NCBI GenBank assembly: GCA_015654475.1
Contig: JAATGV010000038.1
Coordinates: 48,768-112,767 of the forward strand
Direction of reading: 5' to 3'
Source: Actinomycetales bacterium
GTDB taxonomy: Bacteria; Actinomycetota; Actinomycetes; Actinomycetales; Microbacteriaceae
Length of the DNA stretch: 64,000 bases
Below the pieces are notes generated by a model that worked only from the letters and a program-made list of their open reading frames with translations, had not been told where the DNA came from and did no database searches. Both the position numbers and the translations under genes were made by a program. Positions 50,193 through 61,302 of the stretch are shown in pieces; position 1 is the stretch's first letter, and every line of letters begins with the position of its first letter.

Positions 50193-50579
50193 TCAGGCGT
50201 CGATTGCGGCGATTTTGGCTTCGACGATGGTGCGGATCAGGTTGTCTGAGAGCGTGGATCCGTAGGGCAATTGGATGGCGCCGGGTGTGGTTGGTATGCC
50301 GTCAGCGGCGAGCTCGGCGCGCACGATGGAGACGACAGCGCTGCTGTACGGATAAATGCCGATGTGCCTGTTCGTGGCGATGACGGCGATGAGTGGTTTG
50401 CCTCGCCAGGTGAGACAGGGCATGCCGTAGCTCATCGCCTCGCTGAGGCCGTCGCCGTGTTCGCGGGCAACACCCGCTGCTCGATCGATGATGGCCCGGA
50501 TTTCTCCGAGTGTGGGAACGTCGAGCGTCTCAAGGTAACTCGAGACGTCTTCCACCCCATCAAAGTTCTGGCTTGGCAT
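50193..50579 (-). CDS. DUF1801 family protein (YdhG-like)
   Basis: 128 residues. The pattern LSEAMSYGMPCLTWRGKPLIAV and the C-terminal SDNLIRTIVEAKIAAID fit the DUF1801/iron-chaperone-like family (SRPBCC-unrelated small alpha/beta proteins). Biochemical role unknown. Confidence 0.75.
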   Translation of the reverse strand: MPSQNFDGVEDVSSYLETLDVPTLGEIRAIIDRAAGVAREHGDGLSEAMSYGMPCLTWRGKPLIAVIATNRHIGIYPYSSAVVSIVRAELAADGIPTTPGAIQLPYGSTLSDNLIRTIVEAKIAAIDA

Positions 50580-50637
50580 GATCAGATTCTACCTGGGCAA
50601 TGCGAAACCGTGCCGCACCGATGGTTGGAGGTTGGAG

Positions 50638-50710
50638 TCCCCCCGGCGCGACTCGAACGCGCAACCTACGGATTAGAAGGCCGTTGCTCTATCCATTGAG
50701 CTACGGGGGG
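50638..50710 (-). tRNA. tRNA-Arg (TCT)
   Basis: On the reverse strand the acceptor CCCCCCG pairs with CGGGGGG, discriminator A. The anticodon loop is CTTCTAA (anticodon TCT, reading AGA). The T-arm is GCGCG-TTCGAGT-CGCGC. CCA is not encoded. Confidence 0.96.
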
Positions 50711-50722
50711 CTACAGGGAATT

Positions 50723-51154
50723 CTACTTGGGCTCTAGCTCTGACAGGATCAGGTGGGTCAGCGCGGCGAGAGGATATGGCAGCGGTGGGGATTCGCGAGC
50801 ACCCGCCGGGTCGATCCATATCAGTTCGGCGATTTCGGCGGACGCCACCGGCTCCTGCTAGCCGACATCCACCACATATACGTCCGCAGATACTGAAACA
50901 CCCGGCTCATTTGCAGCAGGGGCGCTGAGGCTTGCCACAAACCTCACACCGAGCGCAATGACACCGAGCTCCTCGTGAACCTCTCGACGCACGGCGTGTT
51001 CGGAGGTTTCACCCGGCTCGATTTTGCCGCCTGGTTGCAGAAGAAAGCCGGTGTTCCGTTTGCGTACTGTGAGAAATCTGCCATCGGCACTGGTCACGAT
51101 AGCGGCGGCTAGCCTCAGCATGTCGTTACCCGAAGTTTCGACTGTCATGGTCAT
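50723..51154 (-). pseudogene. Nudix (MutT-like) gene interrupted by an in-frame TAG
   Basis: Start near 51154 (MTMTVETSG). A full Nudix box is present (QPGGKIEPGETSEHAVRREV). The frame stops at TAG 50860-50858 after YVVDVG. The same frame then continues for 44 codons of good Nudix C-terminal sequence (QEPVASAEIAELIWIDP, then LAALTHLILSEL) to a second TAG at 50725-50723. One substitution or recent nonsense change explains the split. A shortened active enzyme, or a sequencing error, cannot be excluded. Confidence 0.8.
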
Positions 51155-51172
51155 CAATCGTAGGCTTGGGTT

Positions 51173-51883
51173 ATGCGTCTTTTCTTGGTTCGTCACGGAC
51201 AAACTCCCGCCAACGTCATTGAGAGCATGGATACCGGAATCCCGGGGCCAGGATTGACTGCCCGCGGGCACTTGCAAGCAGAAGCCCTTGTGGACCAATT
51301 CCGGGATGTGGAGATCGGTGGGATGTGGGCTTCAACTCTGGTTCGCACCCAGCTCACCGGTGCTCCGCTTGCCGCCGACCGCGGCATCCGGCCGACCATC
51401 CTCGATGGTCTGCGCGAGGTGGATGCCGGAGAGCTCGAACGCCACACGGACCTTGAGTCGCATCAGATTTACCATGACGTCGTCACGGCATGGTTGTATG
51501 GCGACCTCGACCGGCGCATGCCTGGCGCCATTTCGGGGCATGAGTTTTTGGCCCGCTTCGATGCATCCATCGCCGAGGTGGTTGCTTCAGGCGTTGACAA
51601 TGCGGTGGTGGTCAGTCACGGAACGGCTATCCGGCATTGGGCCGGAATTCGCGTTGCCGGCGTCGAGCCTGAGTTCATCGAACATAATTTTCTTCCCAAC
51701 ACGGGCGTCGTCGAGATCGAGGGGGAGCCTGGGGCTTGGTCGTTGGTGTCGTGGATGCAACGCTCGGGGCATCGTGCGGGTGAGACTGTCGATGGATCAG
51801 ATGCTCCTGACGAGACTGGAGAGATGGATGCCGTCGCGAGTGACGGTGCGGTCAATGGTGTTTCAGGTTCGACGCCGCAATGA
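51173..51883 (+). CDS. Histidine phosphatase (phosphoglycerate-mutase-like) family protein
   Basis: 236 residues. The RHG motif LFLVRHGQTPAN is at 3-14, the acid donor region follows DAGELER, and the second histidine is in VVSHGTAIRHW. The tail beyond about 205 is acidic and disordered. Substrate unknown. It is divergent from the broken Nudix gene with about 20 bp between starts, and overlaps the next gene by 4 bp. Confidence 0.88.
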   Translation: MRLFLVRHGQTPANVIESMDTGIPGPGLTARGHLQAEALVDQFRDVEIGGMWASTLVRTQLTGAPLAADRGIRPTILDGLREVDAGELERHTDLESHQIYHDVVTAWLYGDLDRRMPGAISGHEFLARFDASIAEVVASGVDNAVVVSHGTAIRHWAGIRVAGVEPEFIEHNFLPNTGVVEIEGEPGAWSLVSWMQRSGHRAGETVDGSDAPDETGEMDAVASDGAVNGVSGSTPQ

Positions 51884-52896
51884 CGCGAGCCTCGGCGAGT
51901 AGAGCTTGGCCACTGCTTGCGGTTGTCTTGGCGAGTGTGCTGTTCGGCACGACTGGTACGGCGAAGGCTCTCGCTCCTGTGGATGCGTCCGCTTTTTCCA
52001 TTGGTATGGCTCGTATCGTGGTCGGCGGCCTCGTGCTCGCGGCGATTGCTTTTGGCTCGCACCTGCGTGTGCGGTCTAGCGCGCGTGCAGGCACTGCCGC
52101 ACAGCGGACGGTAGACGGGAAGCTTGGCGAGCACTCGCGTCCCATCCACTCCGATTCCGGTAGTTTCGCGGCGCGACTCGCGCCCGCGGGAATCGTGTTG
52201 GTTGGTGCGCTTGGCGTGGTGTGTTACCAACCCACCTTTTTCGCGGGAACTGAATCGAACGGGGTGGCCATCGGCACGGTTGTGGCGCTTGGCTCTGCAC
52301 CACTGATGACCGGCTTGCTCTCCTGGCTTGTCTCACGCGTCGTGCCTGGGGCGGCATGGTGGGTGGCTACGGCGCTCGCGATCGTCGGCGTCGCGCTGCT
52401 CTCTGGCGTGGCCCGACCAGTCGGCGACTCGGGAGTGAGTATGGTCGGCATTGGCGCGGCGATTGCGGCCGGTGCCTCGTACGCCGTGTATACGGTGGCG
52501 GCTAAGGCTTTGATCGGCCGAGGCTGGGGCTCGATGCAGAGTATGGCTGCGATTTTTGGCGTGGCCGCCCTGCTCGCGCTACCCGCGTTGCTTGCTTCTC
52601 CGCTTGGGTGGCTGGCGCAGCCGAGCGGTGTGTTCGCGGCGTTGTGGCTTGGCCTCGTTGCCACGACGCTTGCGTATCTTCTTTTCGGCCGTGGCTTGCG
52701 CGACCTGGCCGCTCCGACGGTTGCGACACTGACTTTGGTTGAGCCGGTGACTGCGGCGCTGCTCGGGGTTGGTTTGTTGGGTGAGGTCCTTGGCCTGGAC
52801 GCGGTGATTGGCATCGCTGTGCTCGCGTCAGGAATCGTGGTTCTCTCGGTATCCTCAGCGAAATCTCAGGGGTTACCCGACTCATCCATTGCTTGA
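51880..52896 (+). CDS. EamA/RhaT-family transporter
   Basis: 338 residues with about ten helices in two EamA halves (VLASVLFGTTGTAKALAP, then GASYAVYTVAAKALIGRG). The loop between helices 2 and 3 is extended (about 65-100) and polar. Metabolite exporter of unknown substrate, translationally coupled to the phosphatase gene. Confidence 0.87.
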   Translation: MTRASASRAWPLLAVVLASVLFGTTGTAKALAPVDASAFSIGMARIVVGGLVLAAIAFGSHLRVRSSARAGTAAQRTVDGKLGEHSRPIHSDSGSFAARLAPAGIVLVGALGVVCYQPTFFAGTESNGVAIGTVVALGSAPLMTGLLSWLVSRVVPGAAWWVATALAIVGVALLSGVARPVGDSGVSMVGIGAAIAAGASYAVYTVAAKALIGRGWGSMQSMAAIFGVAALLALPALLASPLGWLAQPSGVFAALWLGLVATTLAYLLFGRGLRDLAAPTVATLTLVEPVTAALLGVGLLGEVLGLDAVIGIAVLASGIVVLSVSSAKSQGLPDSSIA

Positions 52897-52953
52897 CGTT
52901 TCTAGTATTGGACTCTGAGAGTTGACAGTTTCCCGATCGATAGGAATCACATC

Positions 52954-53487
52954 ATGCCGAATGCGCACGACGCCCACAAAGCTCACACGTCCGACACAAC
53001 CCTTTTCCGCCCCCGCAAGGTTGCCGCTGTCACCTTTGCCGGATTCACTCTGCTCGGTGCAGTCGCGGGCTGCAGCTCCCAGTCCAACGTCCCGGCGGCC
53101 GACGCATCCACGTCAAGTGACGCGGCGACGGCGACAAGCTCGGCCACTGCCTCATCAGGCGCGACGCCCTCAAGCACGGCCCCCACGAGTGGATACACTG
53201 ACGGCACATACAGCGCCGATGGTAGCTATGCTTCGCCGGGCGGACAGGAGTCGATCTCTGTAAGCATCACGCTTGCCAGCGGTGTGGTCACCGCAGTGGA
53301 GGTCACCCCCGAAGCTTCGAGCGGCAATGCGTTGCAATACCAGAAGCAGTTCGCCTCAGGCATTTCGTCAGAAGTCGTCGGCAAAGATATCGACGACATT
53401 TCGGTATCTCGAGTCTCAGGCTCGTCGCTGACGTCCGCCGGTTTCAATGCGGCGCTCGACGAAATCAAGTCTGAGGCCAGTGCCTGA
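52954..53487 (+). CDS. FMN-binding-domain lipoprotein
   Basis: 177 residues. A signal peptide with lipobox LLGAVAGC (Cys near 40) and a Ser/Thr/Ala-rich linker lead to an FMN-binding domain (about 75-177: GTYSADGSYASPGGQESI). The ApbE attachment motif SGAT-x-T/S appears as SGSSLTS near 152-158, so the flavinylated residue would be Ser rather than Thr. It is the extracytoplasmic flavin carrier of the three-gene operon with apbE and the NqrB-FNR gene. Confidence 0.88.
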   Translation: MPNAHDAHKAHTSDTTLFRPRKVAAVTFAGFTLLGAVAGCSSQSNVPAADASTSSDAATATSSATASSGATPSSTAPTSGYTDGTYSADGSYASPGGQESISVSITLASGVVTAVEVTPEASSGNALQYQKQFASGISSEVVGKDIDDISVSRVSGSSLTSAGFNAALDEIKSEASA

Positions 53488-54373
53488 TCGGGAGCCTCAG
53501 TTCTTTTTCGAACGCGAGGCGATTGGCACCCACTGGTATATCGAGTCGACTCGTCCCATCAGCGGATTGACTCAGGCGAAAGTCGACGCACGTATCGACG
53601 AGTTCGACGTGACCTATTCGCGGTTTCGCAGCGATTCCCTCGTATCTGCTGCACGCAAGACACCGGGCAGGTACCAGTTTCCTCCTGACGCCGCCGACCT
53701 TTTCGCGCTTTATGACACGCTTGACCGTTTGACGGATGGGGCGGTCAATCCGTTGGTCGGTGAGGGTCTTGAGGCCCTCGGCTACGACGCAGAATACCGG
53801 CTCACGCAAGATCGAACGCGTGCCCCTCACGCCGCGCCGTCGTGGCAGCAGTCCGTTCACCGTGACGGCACCGTTATCACCACAACGCCTCAGACGGGGC
53901 TGATCGATGTGGGGGCGGCGGGCAAAGGGTATCTCGTCGAGATCGTCTCCGCGCTGTTGCGTGCGGAGGGGCATGACGACACCATCGTTGATGCAGGCGG
54001 AGACATCGTGGCAACGGGCGCGCCGAAAGTAATCGGGCTTGAGAACCCGTTCGATTCGCATCAGGCGGTTGGCACCATCGAGATTCAGAATGCCGCGGTG
54101 TGTGCGTCGGGAATCAATCGGCGGTCGTGGGGCGTTGGGTTGCATCACGTGGTGGATGCGCGAACCGGCGTGCCCACCTCAGGTGTTGTCGCAACGTGGG
54201 CGGTTGCCGAAAGGGGGCTCGTCGCCGATGGGCTCGCCACTGCCCTCTTTTTCGCCGACCCCGTCATTCTGGAGGGGGCATTCGACTTTACGTGGGTGCG
54301 TGTCTTTGCGGATGGAACGCTCACCTACTCCAGCGGCCTTCGTGGGCAGATTTTTGAAAGGGATGATTCGTGA
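53480..54373 (+). CDS. apbE: FAD:protein FMN transferase (ApbE)
   Basis: 297 residues from the GTG at 53480, overlapping the lipoprotein gene by 8 bp. The family motifs run in order: FEREAIGTHWYIES at the start, LIDVGAAGKGYLVE, DAGGDIVATG, and HHVVDARTGVPTSG near the C-terminus. No lipobox is visible, so a cytoplasmic form is possible, although the target domain lies outside. Its stop overlaps the next gene (GTGA). Confidence 0.92.
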   Translation: MPDREPQFFFEREAIGTHWYIESTRPISGLTQAKVDARIDEFDVTYSRFRSDSLVSAARKTPGRYQFPPDAADLFALYDTLDRLTDGAVNPLVGEGLEALGYDAEYRLTQDRTRAPHAAPSWQQSVHRDGTVITTTPQTGLIDVGAAGKGYLVEIVSALLRAEGHDDTIVDAGGDIVATGAPKVIGLENPFDSHQAVGTIEIQNAAVCASGINRRSWGVGLHHVVDARTGVPTSGVVATWAVAERGLVADGLATALFFADPVILEGAFDFTWVRVFADGTLTYSSGLRGQIFERDDS

Positions 54374-55884
54374 AGATTCGCCGTAGGTTTGATTCACTGC
54401 TCGGTCAAGTGAGCATGTACCGTCTGGTTACTCTGGCGTTGATCGTTCTGATTATTCAGGCATTCGTCCTTTCGGCTATCGGGATAATCTTTTACAGTCC
54501 TACCGCGCTCGCGACCAGTCTTGCCACGCTGCTTATTGCGAGCTATGTGTCTAACTGGGCCTGTGCGGCGGTTATGCGGGTGCACCCCCACTCTGAGTCA
54601 GCCATTATTACGGCGTTGTTGTTGTTTTTTGTCGCTTTCCCGGCAAGCGCACCGATCGATCTCCTGGTTTTGGCGTTCGCGGCTTTCGCAGCCAACGCAT
54701 CCAAATATCTCATTACGTACCGTGGCAAGCATGTGTTGAATCCAGCGGCATTCGGGATTGCGCTTGTCACCGTTGTGCCGCTGACCTCTGCCGCCTGGTT
54801 GATCGCAACACCTGCTTTCCTGCCCCTGGTCGCGTTGGCGAGCTTCGTTATCTTGTACCGCACGCGTGCGCTCGGCACCGGGTTGTTGTTTGTCGCCTTC
54901 GCCTTCGCCCTGCATACCGTCCAGATGGTATCGACCGGCTTCTTTGGGATCGGTGACGCATTGTGGTGGTCGATTGGGTCGTACCCGCTTGTCTTTGCGG
55001 CCGGATTCATGGTGAGTGAGCCGCTCACGTTGCCGTCGAACCGCTGGCATCGTGTGGTGGTCGCGGTCGTGATGGCAGTGTTTGCCGCTTTCCCGTTTGC
55101 CGTGGGATCGGTGCTGCTCGGCCCGGAGTTTGCGATCCTGTTCGGCAATGTGGTTGCGTTTGTGTTGCGCCGTCAGCGTGGCCTGAATCTGCGTCTCGTT
55201 CGACAGACTCAACTCACCCCGACCAGTTACGAGTTTGAGTTTGAGGCTCGCAATGCTGTTGATTTTGTGCCGGGGCAGTACGTCGAGCTGACATTGCCGC
55301 ACCGTCGCGCCGACTTGCGGGGCCTGCGTCGCATGTTCAGCATCACTTCCGTGCCCGGGTCACAGCGTCTGAGTATCGGGGTAAAGGTTCCGGCAGATCA
55401 CCACAGTACGTTCAAGTCGGCTCTGCTTGAACTCGAGGAGGGCGATCGCGTGCAGGCGACCGGCATATCGGGCGGAATGGCGCTTCCTGACAACTCCACC
55501 ATTCCGGTGCTTTTGGTTGCCGGAGGAATTGGGATCACTCCGTTCGTCTCGCAGATCCGCACTGCGGCACAGCTCGCTGGTGCGCACGAGCGAGACATCG
55601 TGCTGCTGTATTCGGTCTCTGACCCAAGCGAGATCGCGTATACCGAATTGCCGGGCGTCCGCGTCTATGTGTTGAGCCCGACCGCCCCAGAGGACATGCC
55701 AGAGGGTTGGTCATATATTGGCGACCGTCGTATCGACGCTGAGGTGATCGCCAGCGTTGTTCCGGATTCTGCACAAAGGCACACCATGGTTTCGGGTTCG
55801 ACGGGCTTTGTGGATACGGTGTCAGTCTCGCTGCGCGGTGCCGGGGTTCGCCACATCACGACCGACCCGTTCTTCGGGTCATAG
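54370..55884 (+). CDS. NqrB/RnfD-like membrane domain fused to ferredoxin-NAD(P)+ reductase-like domain
   Basis: 504 residues. About ten membrane helices (10-275) include the NqrB/RnfD-like KHVLNPAAFG and SEPLTLPSNRWHR. The FNR module (about 276-504) has the FAD site GQYVELTLPHRR and RMFSITS, and the NAD(P) site AGGIGITPF. No iron-sulfur cluster cysteines are seen. It probably passes electrons from cytoplasmic NAD(P)H across the membrane to the flavinylated lipoprotein (inference from operon and domains). Confidence 0.85.
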   Translation: MKIRRRFDSLLGQVSMYRLVTLALIVLIIQAFVLSAIGIIFYSPTALATSLATLLIASYVSNWACAAVMRVHPHSESAIITALLLFFVAFPASAPIDLLVLAFAAFAANASKYLITYRGKHVLNPAAFGIALVTVVPLTSAAWLIATPAFLPLVALASFVILYRTRALGTGLLFVAFAFALHTVQMVSTGFFGIGDALWWSIGSYPLVFAAGFMVSEPLTLPSNRWHRVVVAVVMAVFAAFPFAVGSVLLGPEFAILFGNVVAFVLRRQRGLNLRLVRQTQLTPTSYEFEFEARNAVDFVPGQYVELTLPHRRADLRGLRRMFSITSVPGSQRLSIGVKVPADHHSTFKSALLELEEGDRVQATGISGGMALPDNSTIPVLLVAGGIGITPFVSQIRTAAQLAGAHERDIVLLYSVSDPSEIAYTELPGVRVYVLSPTAPEDMPEGWSYIGDRRIDAEVIASVVPDSAQRHTMVSGSTGFVDTVSVSLRGAGVRHITTDPFFGS

Positions 55885-56005
55885 TGCGGTTTCAGTTTCA
55901 CAAGAGTCCCCAGGGCGGGGGAGCGTGTATCGCTGATGCAGATGAAGCGTTGGACGGGGGAGTATTCCGCCTCCGCAGTCGGGGCAGAACGTATGAGCCT
56001 TGCGG

Positions 56006-56599
56006 TTACTTGGCGGTTGCCGAGAGCGAGTCAAACGCCTGCTGGTACAGCGTCGTGAGCTTGTCGACCGCTGCACTGTCGGCGGGGCACGTTTCGTTCG
56101 GGCTGAAGAACGTGTATGTCTTCCCGTTCACCACGCGGGCACCGGCGTCGTCAGACGACTTGGTGCTGCGCACAATTCCCCAACTGCCTTCGAGCCCCGA
56201 GCACTCCGATGGCAGCGCCTTCTCGAGAGGCGTTGAGAAAGTCAGCGTATTCGATGAGAGCGTGAACGACGGGTAGCCGAGTTCCTTGGGAACGCTGACC
56301 TGAACCTTCCACGCCTTAATCGGCAGATTGGACGTCCCAGTCGCGGTCGGCGCTGAGGCAGCGGCACTTGCGCTCGTCGACGTGCTGGTGTCGGTGGCGG
56401 CGGTTGAACTCATGCTCGTTGACTGAAGAGCGGAAGCGGACCCGGTCGGCGATGCAGCATTGTTCAGCCGAGCAACACCGACGATGAATATGGCGATGAT
56501 GAGCGCCACAAGCGTGATGATTGCTACCACCAACCACGGTATCGTTTCACGCCGATTCACTGGCGGTACCTCATCTCCTTGAACGCGCTGTTGTGCCAC
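56006..56599 (-). CDS. Membrane-anchored hypothetical protein
   Basis: 197 residues. A short cytoplasmic N-terminus, one membrane helix at about 20-42 (PWLVVAIITLVALIIAIFIVG), a Ser/Thr/Ala linker (about 48-90), and an external domain of about 105 residues with two cysteines (SECSG and NETCP). I do not recognise the family. Confidence 0.7.
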   Translation of the reverse strand: MAQQRVQGDEVPPVNRRETIPWLVVAIITLVALIIAIFIVGVARLNNAASPTGSASALQSTSMSSTAATDTSTSTSASAAASAPTATGTSNLPIKAWKVQVSVPKELGYPSFTLSSNTLTFSTPLEKALPSECSGLEGSWGIVRSTKSSDDAGARVVNGKTYTFFSPNETCPADSAAVDKLTTLYQQAFDSLSATAK

Positions 56600-56746
56600 T
56601 ATCAGGTTACCGTTTCCCCGAGTGCTTCAGCCTGCACGGCTGTGAACGGTTTGGCAACAAAACGATGGCCATCGCGAAAAACGCGGGCGCGATCATCCTG
56701 AAGGCTTGACTCTCGCGCATTTGCACAGCGCTCGTTCGCGCGGGTC

Positions 56747-57829
56747 TTATTCGCGCCGATCGGCGTGCTTCTGCGGGATGGGCGTGGCCGATTCGATCGT
56801 GGGATCTCGCTCTCGCGCAACCACCGGAATCGGCATCGTCACCGGACCGAGCGCCATCGGGTCGGGGGATTGCGGCGCCCGTGCCGTCTGGGCAATCACG
56901 ATTCCGGTCGCGACCACTACGACACCGAGCACCTGGCTTGGGGTCAATGATTCACCTAACCAGACCCACGCCACTGCGAAGGCCCAGATGATTTCTGACG
57001 ACGCGATGATGCCGGCGCTCGTCGCCGACATGTATCGCAGAGCCGTGTACGAGAAGGCAAACGGCACGAAGGATCCCATGGTGCACGCCCATAGCAGCGG
57101 CATCCACAGCGGCAACTGCATGTCGGCGAGATTCCCATCAAGACTGACGGGCGTGACGAATATTTGCGGGTCGATCGTCCACCAGCCAGAAAGCACCGCC
57201 CACAAGAGTGCCGCCCACAGCATCGACCAGAAGGTGACGGAGAGCGGATGCCGGGCGCCCACTTGGCGTTCGGCAAGCAGAAAGTAGCTCGCGTACGAGA
57301 TGGCGCTCGCAATGGCAAGCATCACCCCGACGGGGTTGAGCCCTCCTCCAGATCCGCTTTGCACGGCGACGACGGCCAGCCCGACAAGCACGAGCCCGAT
57401 TGCACTCCACAACCGCTGCTTGACATGCTCGCGAAATACGAACCGGGCGACAAGCGCGACTATCAGCACAGCCGTGTACTCGATGAGCAGCACAATTCCG
57501 ACGGGAAGCAGCGTGATCGCCGCCGCATAAAACCATTGCACACAGGCCACCCCGACGATGCCGAGTGCGATGGTCATGCCAAGGTCGCGCAGGTTCAACC
57601 GGAACCCGCAGCCGCGATCCACAACAAACACGGCGACGCCGGCAATCAACATCGTCGACAAGCATCGGAAAAAGGTCAGCTGTTCGGGGGATATCCCGGC
57701 GCTCATGACCACTTTGACAACGGTGCCGTTGCTGCCGAAGAAGAAGGCGGCCAGGAAGGCGGCTAGATAACCGCGCAGCGGGATTCGAGTAGGAAGCGGC
57801 ACGGAGACAAGGCTACGTCGTGTGAGCAT
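56747..57829 (-). CDS. EamA-family transporter
   Basis: 360 residues from the ATG at 57829; the frame runs on to 58102 but upstream sequence is not protein-like. Ten helices in two EamA halves (YLAAFLAAFFFGSNGTVVKVV, then SAISYASYFLLAERQVGARH). Third EamA protein in this window. Substrate unknown. Confidence 0.87.
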   Translation of the reverse strand: MLTRRSLVSVPLPTRIPLRGYLAAFLAAFFFGSNGTVVKVVMSAGISPEQLTFFRCLSTMLIAGVAVFVVDRGCGFRLNLRDLGMTIALGIVGVACVQWFYAAAITLLPVGIVLLIEYTAVLIVALVARFVFREHVKQRLWSAIGLVLVGLAVVAVQSGSGGGLNPVGVMLAIASAISYASYFLLAERQVGARHPLSVTFWSMLWAALLWAVLSGWWTIDPQIFVTPVSLDGNLADMQLPLWMPLLWACTMGSFVPFAFSYTALRYMSATSAGIIASSEIIWAFAVAWVWLGESLTPSQVLGVVVVATGIVIAQTARAPQSPDPMALGPVTMPIPVVARERDPTIESATPIPQKHADRRE

Positions 57830-58022
57830 GCTCCAACCAATTTGCGTCCTGGATGTCGTTGCGCGACATTTCCTCACAGGTGCGGGGACCGGCGAAGTTG
57901 TTCGGGTCTGCGGCTTTTGGAGCAGTGCTGGCGGTCTGTGGATGCGATGGTGGGTTATCCAGGTACCTCGACTAAGCGAGCGCCTGGTGTCATCCACTAC
58001 CGAATACCTTGAAGGAGTTGCC

Positions 58023-58565
58023 ATGAGTGATGATCGAATTTCTGTGACCGGGGTTGTCGCCTCGACCCCCAACCACATCGTGACGAGTGAGGGGCTGCAC
58101 ATCAGTTCATTCCGGCTCGCCTCGAACAGCCGACGCTACGATCGTGCCGCCCAGCGGTGGATCGATGCCGACACCAACTGGTTCACCGTAACCACGTTTC
58201 GGCAGCTTGCGTCGAATATTGCCACCTCGATCACGAAGGGGGAACGCGTTGTCGTGCATGGCAGGCTGCGCGTGCGACCGTGGACGAGTGGCGAAAAATC
58301 GGGAATTCAAGTCGAGATAGAAGCCGATGCCGTTGGGCACGACTTGTCGTGGGGCACTAGTTCGTTCACGCGTACCATCGTTCGAGCTGAGCAGCCGGCG
58401 GCGAACGGGCAAAGTGACGAGTTCACCGCTGACGGTCAGTCGGAGCACGGCGAGGGGGCTGCGCCGTTCGAACGCCACGAGCCAGAGGGCAATGCGGAAC
58501 TGCCCGAGGCATGGCCTGCGGCGAACGAGTCGTCGCAAGCGCAGCACGATCGCGCCGCAGTATGA
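58023..58565 (+). CDS. Single-stranded DNA-binding protein (SSB paralogue)
   Basis: 180 residues. An OB fold spans about 4-112 (ISVTGVVASTPNHIVTSEGL, then WFTVTTFRQLASNIATSITKGERVVV). AGGAG lies 7 nt before the ATG at 58023. The acidic Gln/Glu/Ala tail lacks the DDDIPF-like end that recruits partners in housekeeping SSB, so this is likely a secondary SSB. It is upstream of ettA on the same strand. Confidence 0.88.
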   Translation: MSDDRISVTGVVASTPNHIVTSEGLHISSFRLASNSRRYDRAAQRWIDADTNWFTVTTFRQLASNIATSITKGERVVVHGRLRVRPWTSGEKSGIQVEIEADAVGHDLSWGTSSFTRTIVRAEQPAANGQSDEFTADGQSEHGEGAAPFERHEPEGNAELPEAWPAANESSQAQHDRAAV

Positions 58566-58621
58566 GGTGAGGGTGGCGCCGGCTTCGGCGGAGCCGGCCG
58601 TGCCCCCGTAGACTGGAGGGC

Positions 58622-60304
<1,683 letters not shown>

Positions 60305-60311
60305 CTCGGCG

Positions 60312-60346
60312 GGCTCATCGCGTCAGCCGTGCCGCCGCGATGAGCC
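60312..60346. terminator. Bidirectional hairpin between ettA and tesB
   Basis: An 11-bp perfect stem, GGCTCATCGCG (60312-60322) with 60336-60346 and a 13-nt loop, between convergent genes. No T-run. Confidence 0.65.
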
Positions 60347-60349
60347 GGC

Positions 60350-61267
60350 TTACCGTCCCTTGATCTCAGGAATGCGCACCATACCCTCTTGGGCGACAGA
60401 GGCAATGAGGTTGCCTGCACGGTCGTAGATGCGACCCATCGAGAGGCCACGACCGCCTTGCGCGCTTGGCGACAACTGCACGTAGAGCATCCATTCGTCT
60501 ACTCGGGCATCTCGGTGAAACCACATGGCGTGGTCCAGGCTTGCAGCATTGAGGCCGGGGTGCACCCAGGAGATTCCGTGACGCCGCATGATGGGTTCGA
60601 GAATCGTATAGTCGCTGGCGTAGGCAAGCGCGGCCCGATGCAGCGCTTGGTCGCCCTCGAGCCGCCCAAGAGTTTTCAGCCATACCGCCTGGTGCGAGGT
60701 GCGTTCGCCCTCGACCGAAAGGTAGATCGGTGATGGCGTATGCCGAATATCGAACGCGCGGTACCCATCGAATGCGAGTTGCGTGATCGGCGGCGCCGAT
60801 GCGAGCAGACTCGCCGCGGTGGGCAGGTCTTCAGGGCCGGGGACGTCGACGGTGAGTGGCTCCTGGTGCTCGACGCCGAAGTCTGGCACCTGGAATGAAG
60901 CGGTCGCGGCAAGAATGGGAGTGCCTCCCTGCGAGGCCAACACGCGTCGCTGACTGAACGAGCGTCCGTCGCGCAGCACCTCGACTTCGTACTCCACGGG
61001 CTTTGACAGGTCCCCGGAGCGCAAAAAGTAGCCATGCATGGAGTGCATGAGCCGATCGGAGGCAACGGTCGTTGCGCCGGCGATCGCACCCTGTGCAAGG
61101 ATCTGGCCGCCAAAAACGCGACCGGTTGGCATCCAGTGCGATGGGCCGACAAAGCGCTGACGCCCGAATTCGTCGGCGGGCAACTCGGCGAGGGTGAGCA
61201 CTTCGCGAAGCCGCTCCATGGGGTCCAAGTCATCAAGCATCGATCCCAACGACTCGACCATTGGCAT
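60350..61267 (-). CDS. tesB: Acyl-CoA thioesterase II
   Basis: 305 residues. Double hot-dog fold: FVGPSHWMPTGRVFGGQILAQ in the first half, SLDHAMWFHRD with the catalytic Asp in the second, and GRIYDRAGNLIASVAQEGMVR at the end. Hydrolyses medium/long acyl-CoAs. Divergent from the following gene. Confidence 0.94.
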   Translation of the reverse strand: MPMVESLGSMLDDLDPMERLREVLTLAELPADEFGRQRFVGPSHWMPTGRVFGGQILAQGAIAGATTVASDRLMHSMHGYFLRSGDLSKPVEYEVEVLRDGRSFSQRRVLASQGGTPILAATASFQVPDFGVEHQEPLTVDVPGPEDLPTAASLLASAPPITQLAFDGYRAFDIRHTPSPIYLSVEGERTSHQAVWLKTLGRLEGDQALHRAALAYASDYTILEPIMRRHGISWVHPGLNAASLDHAMWFHRDARVDEWMLYVQLSPSAQGGRGLSMGRIYDRAGNLIASVAQEGMVRIPEIKGR

Positions 61268-61302
61268 GTCTCCCTCACTAGTTGTCCGACTATTTTAGAT
61301 GG

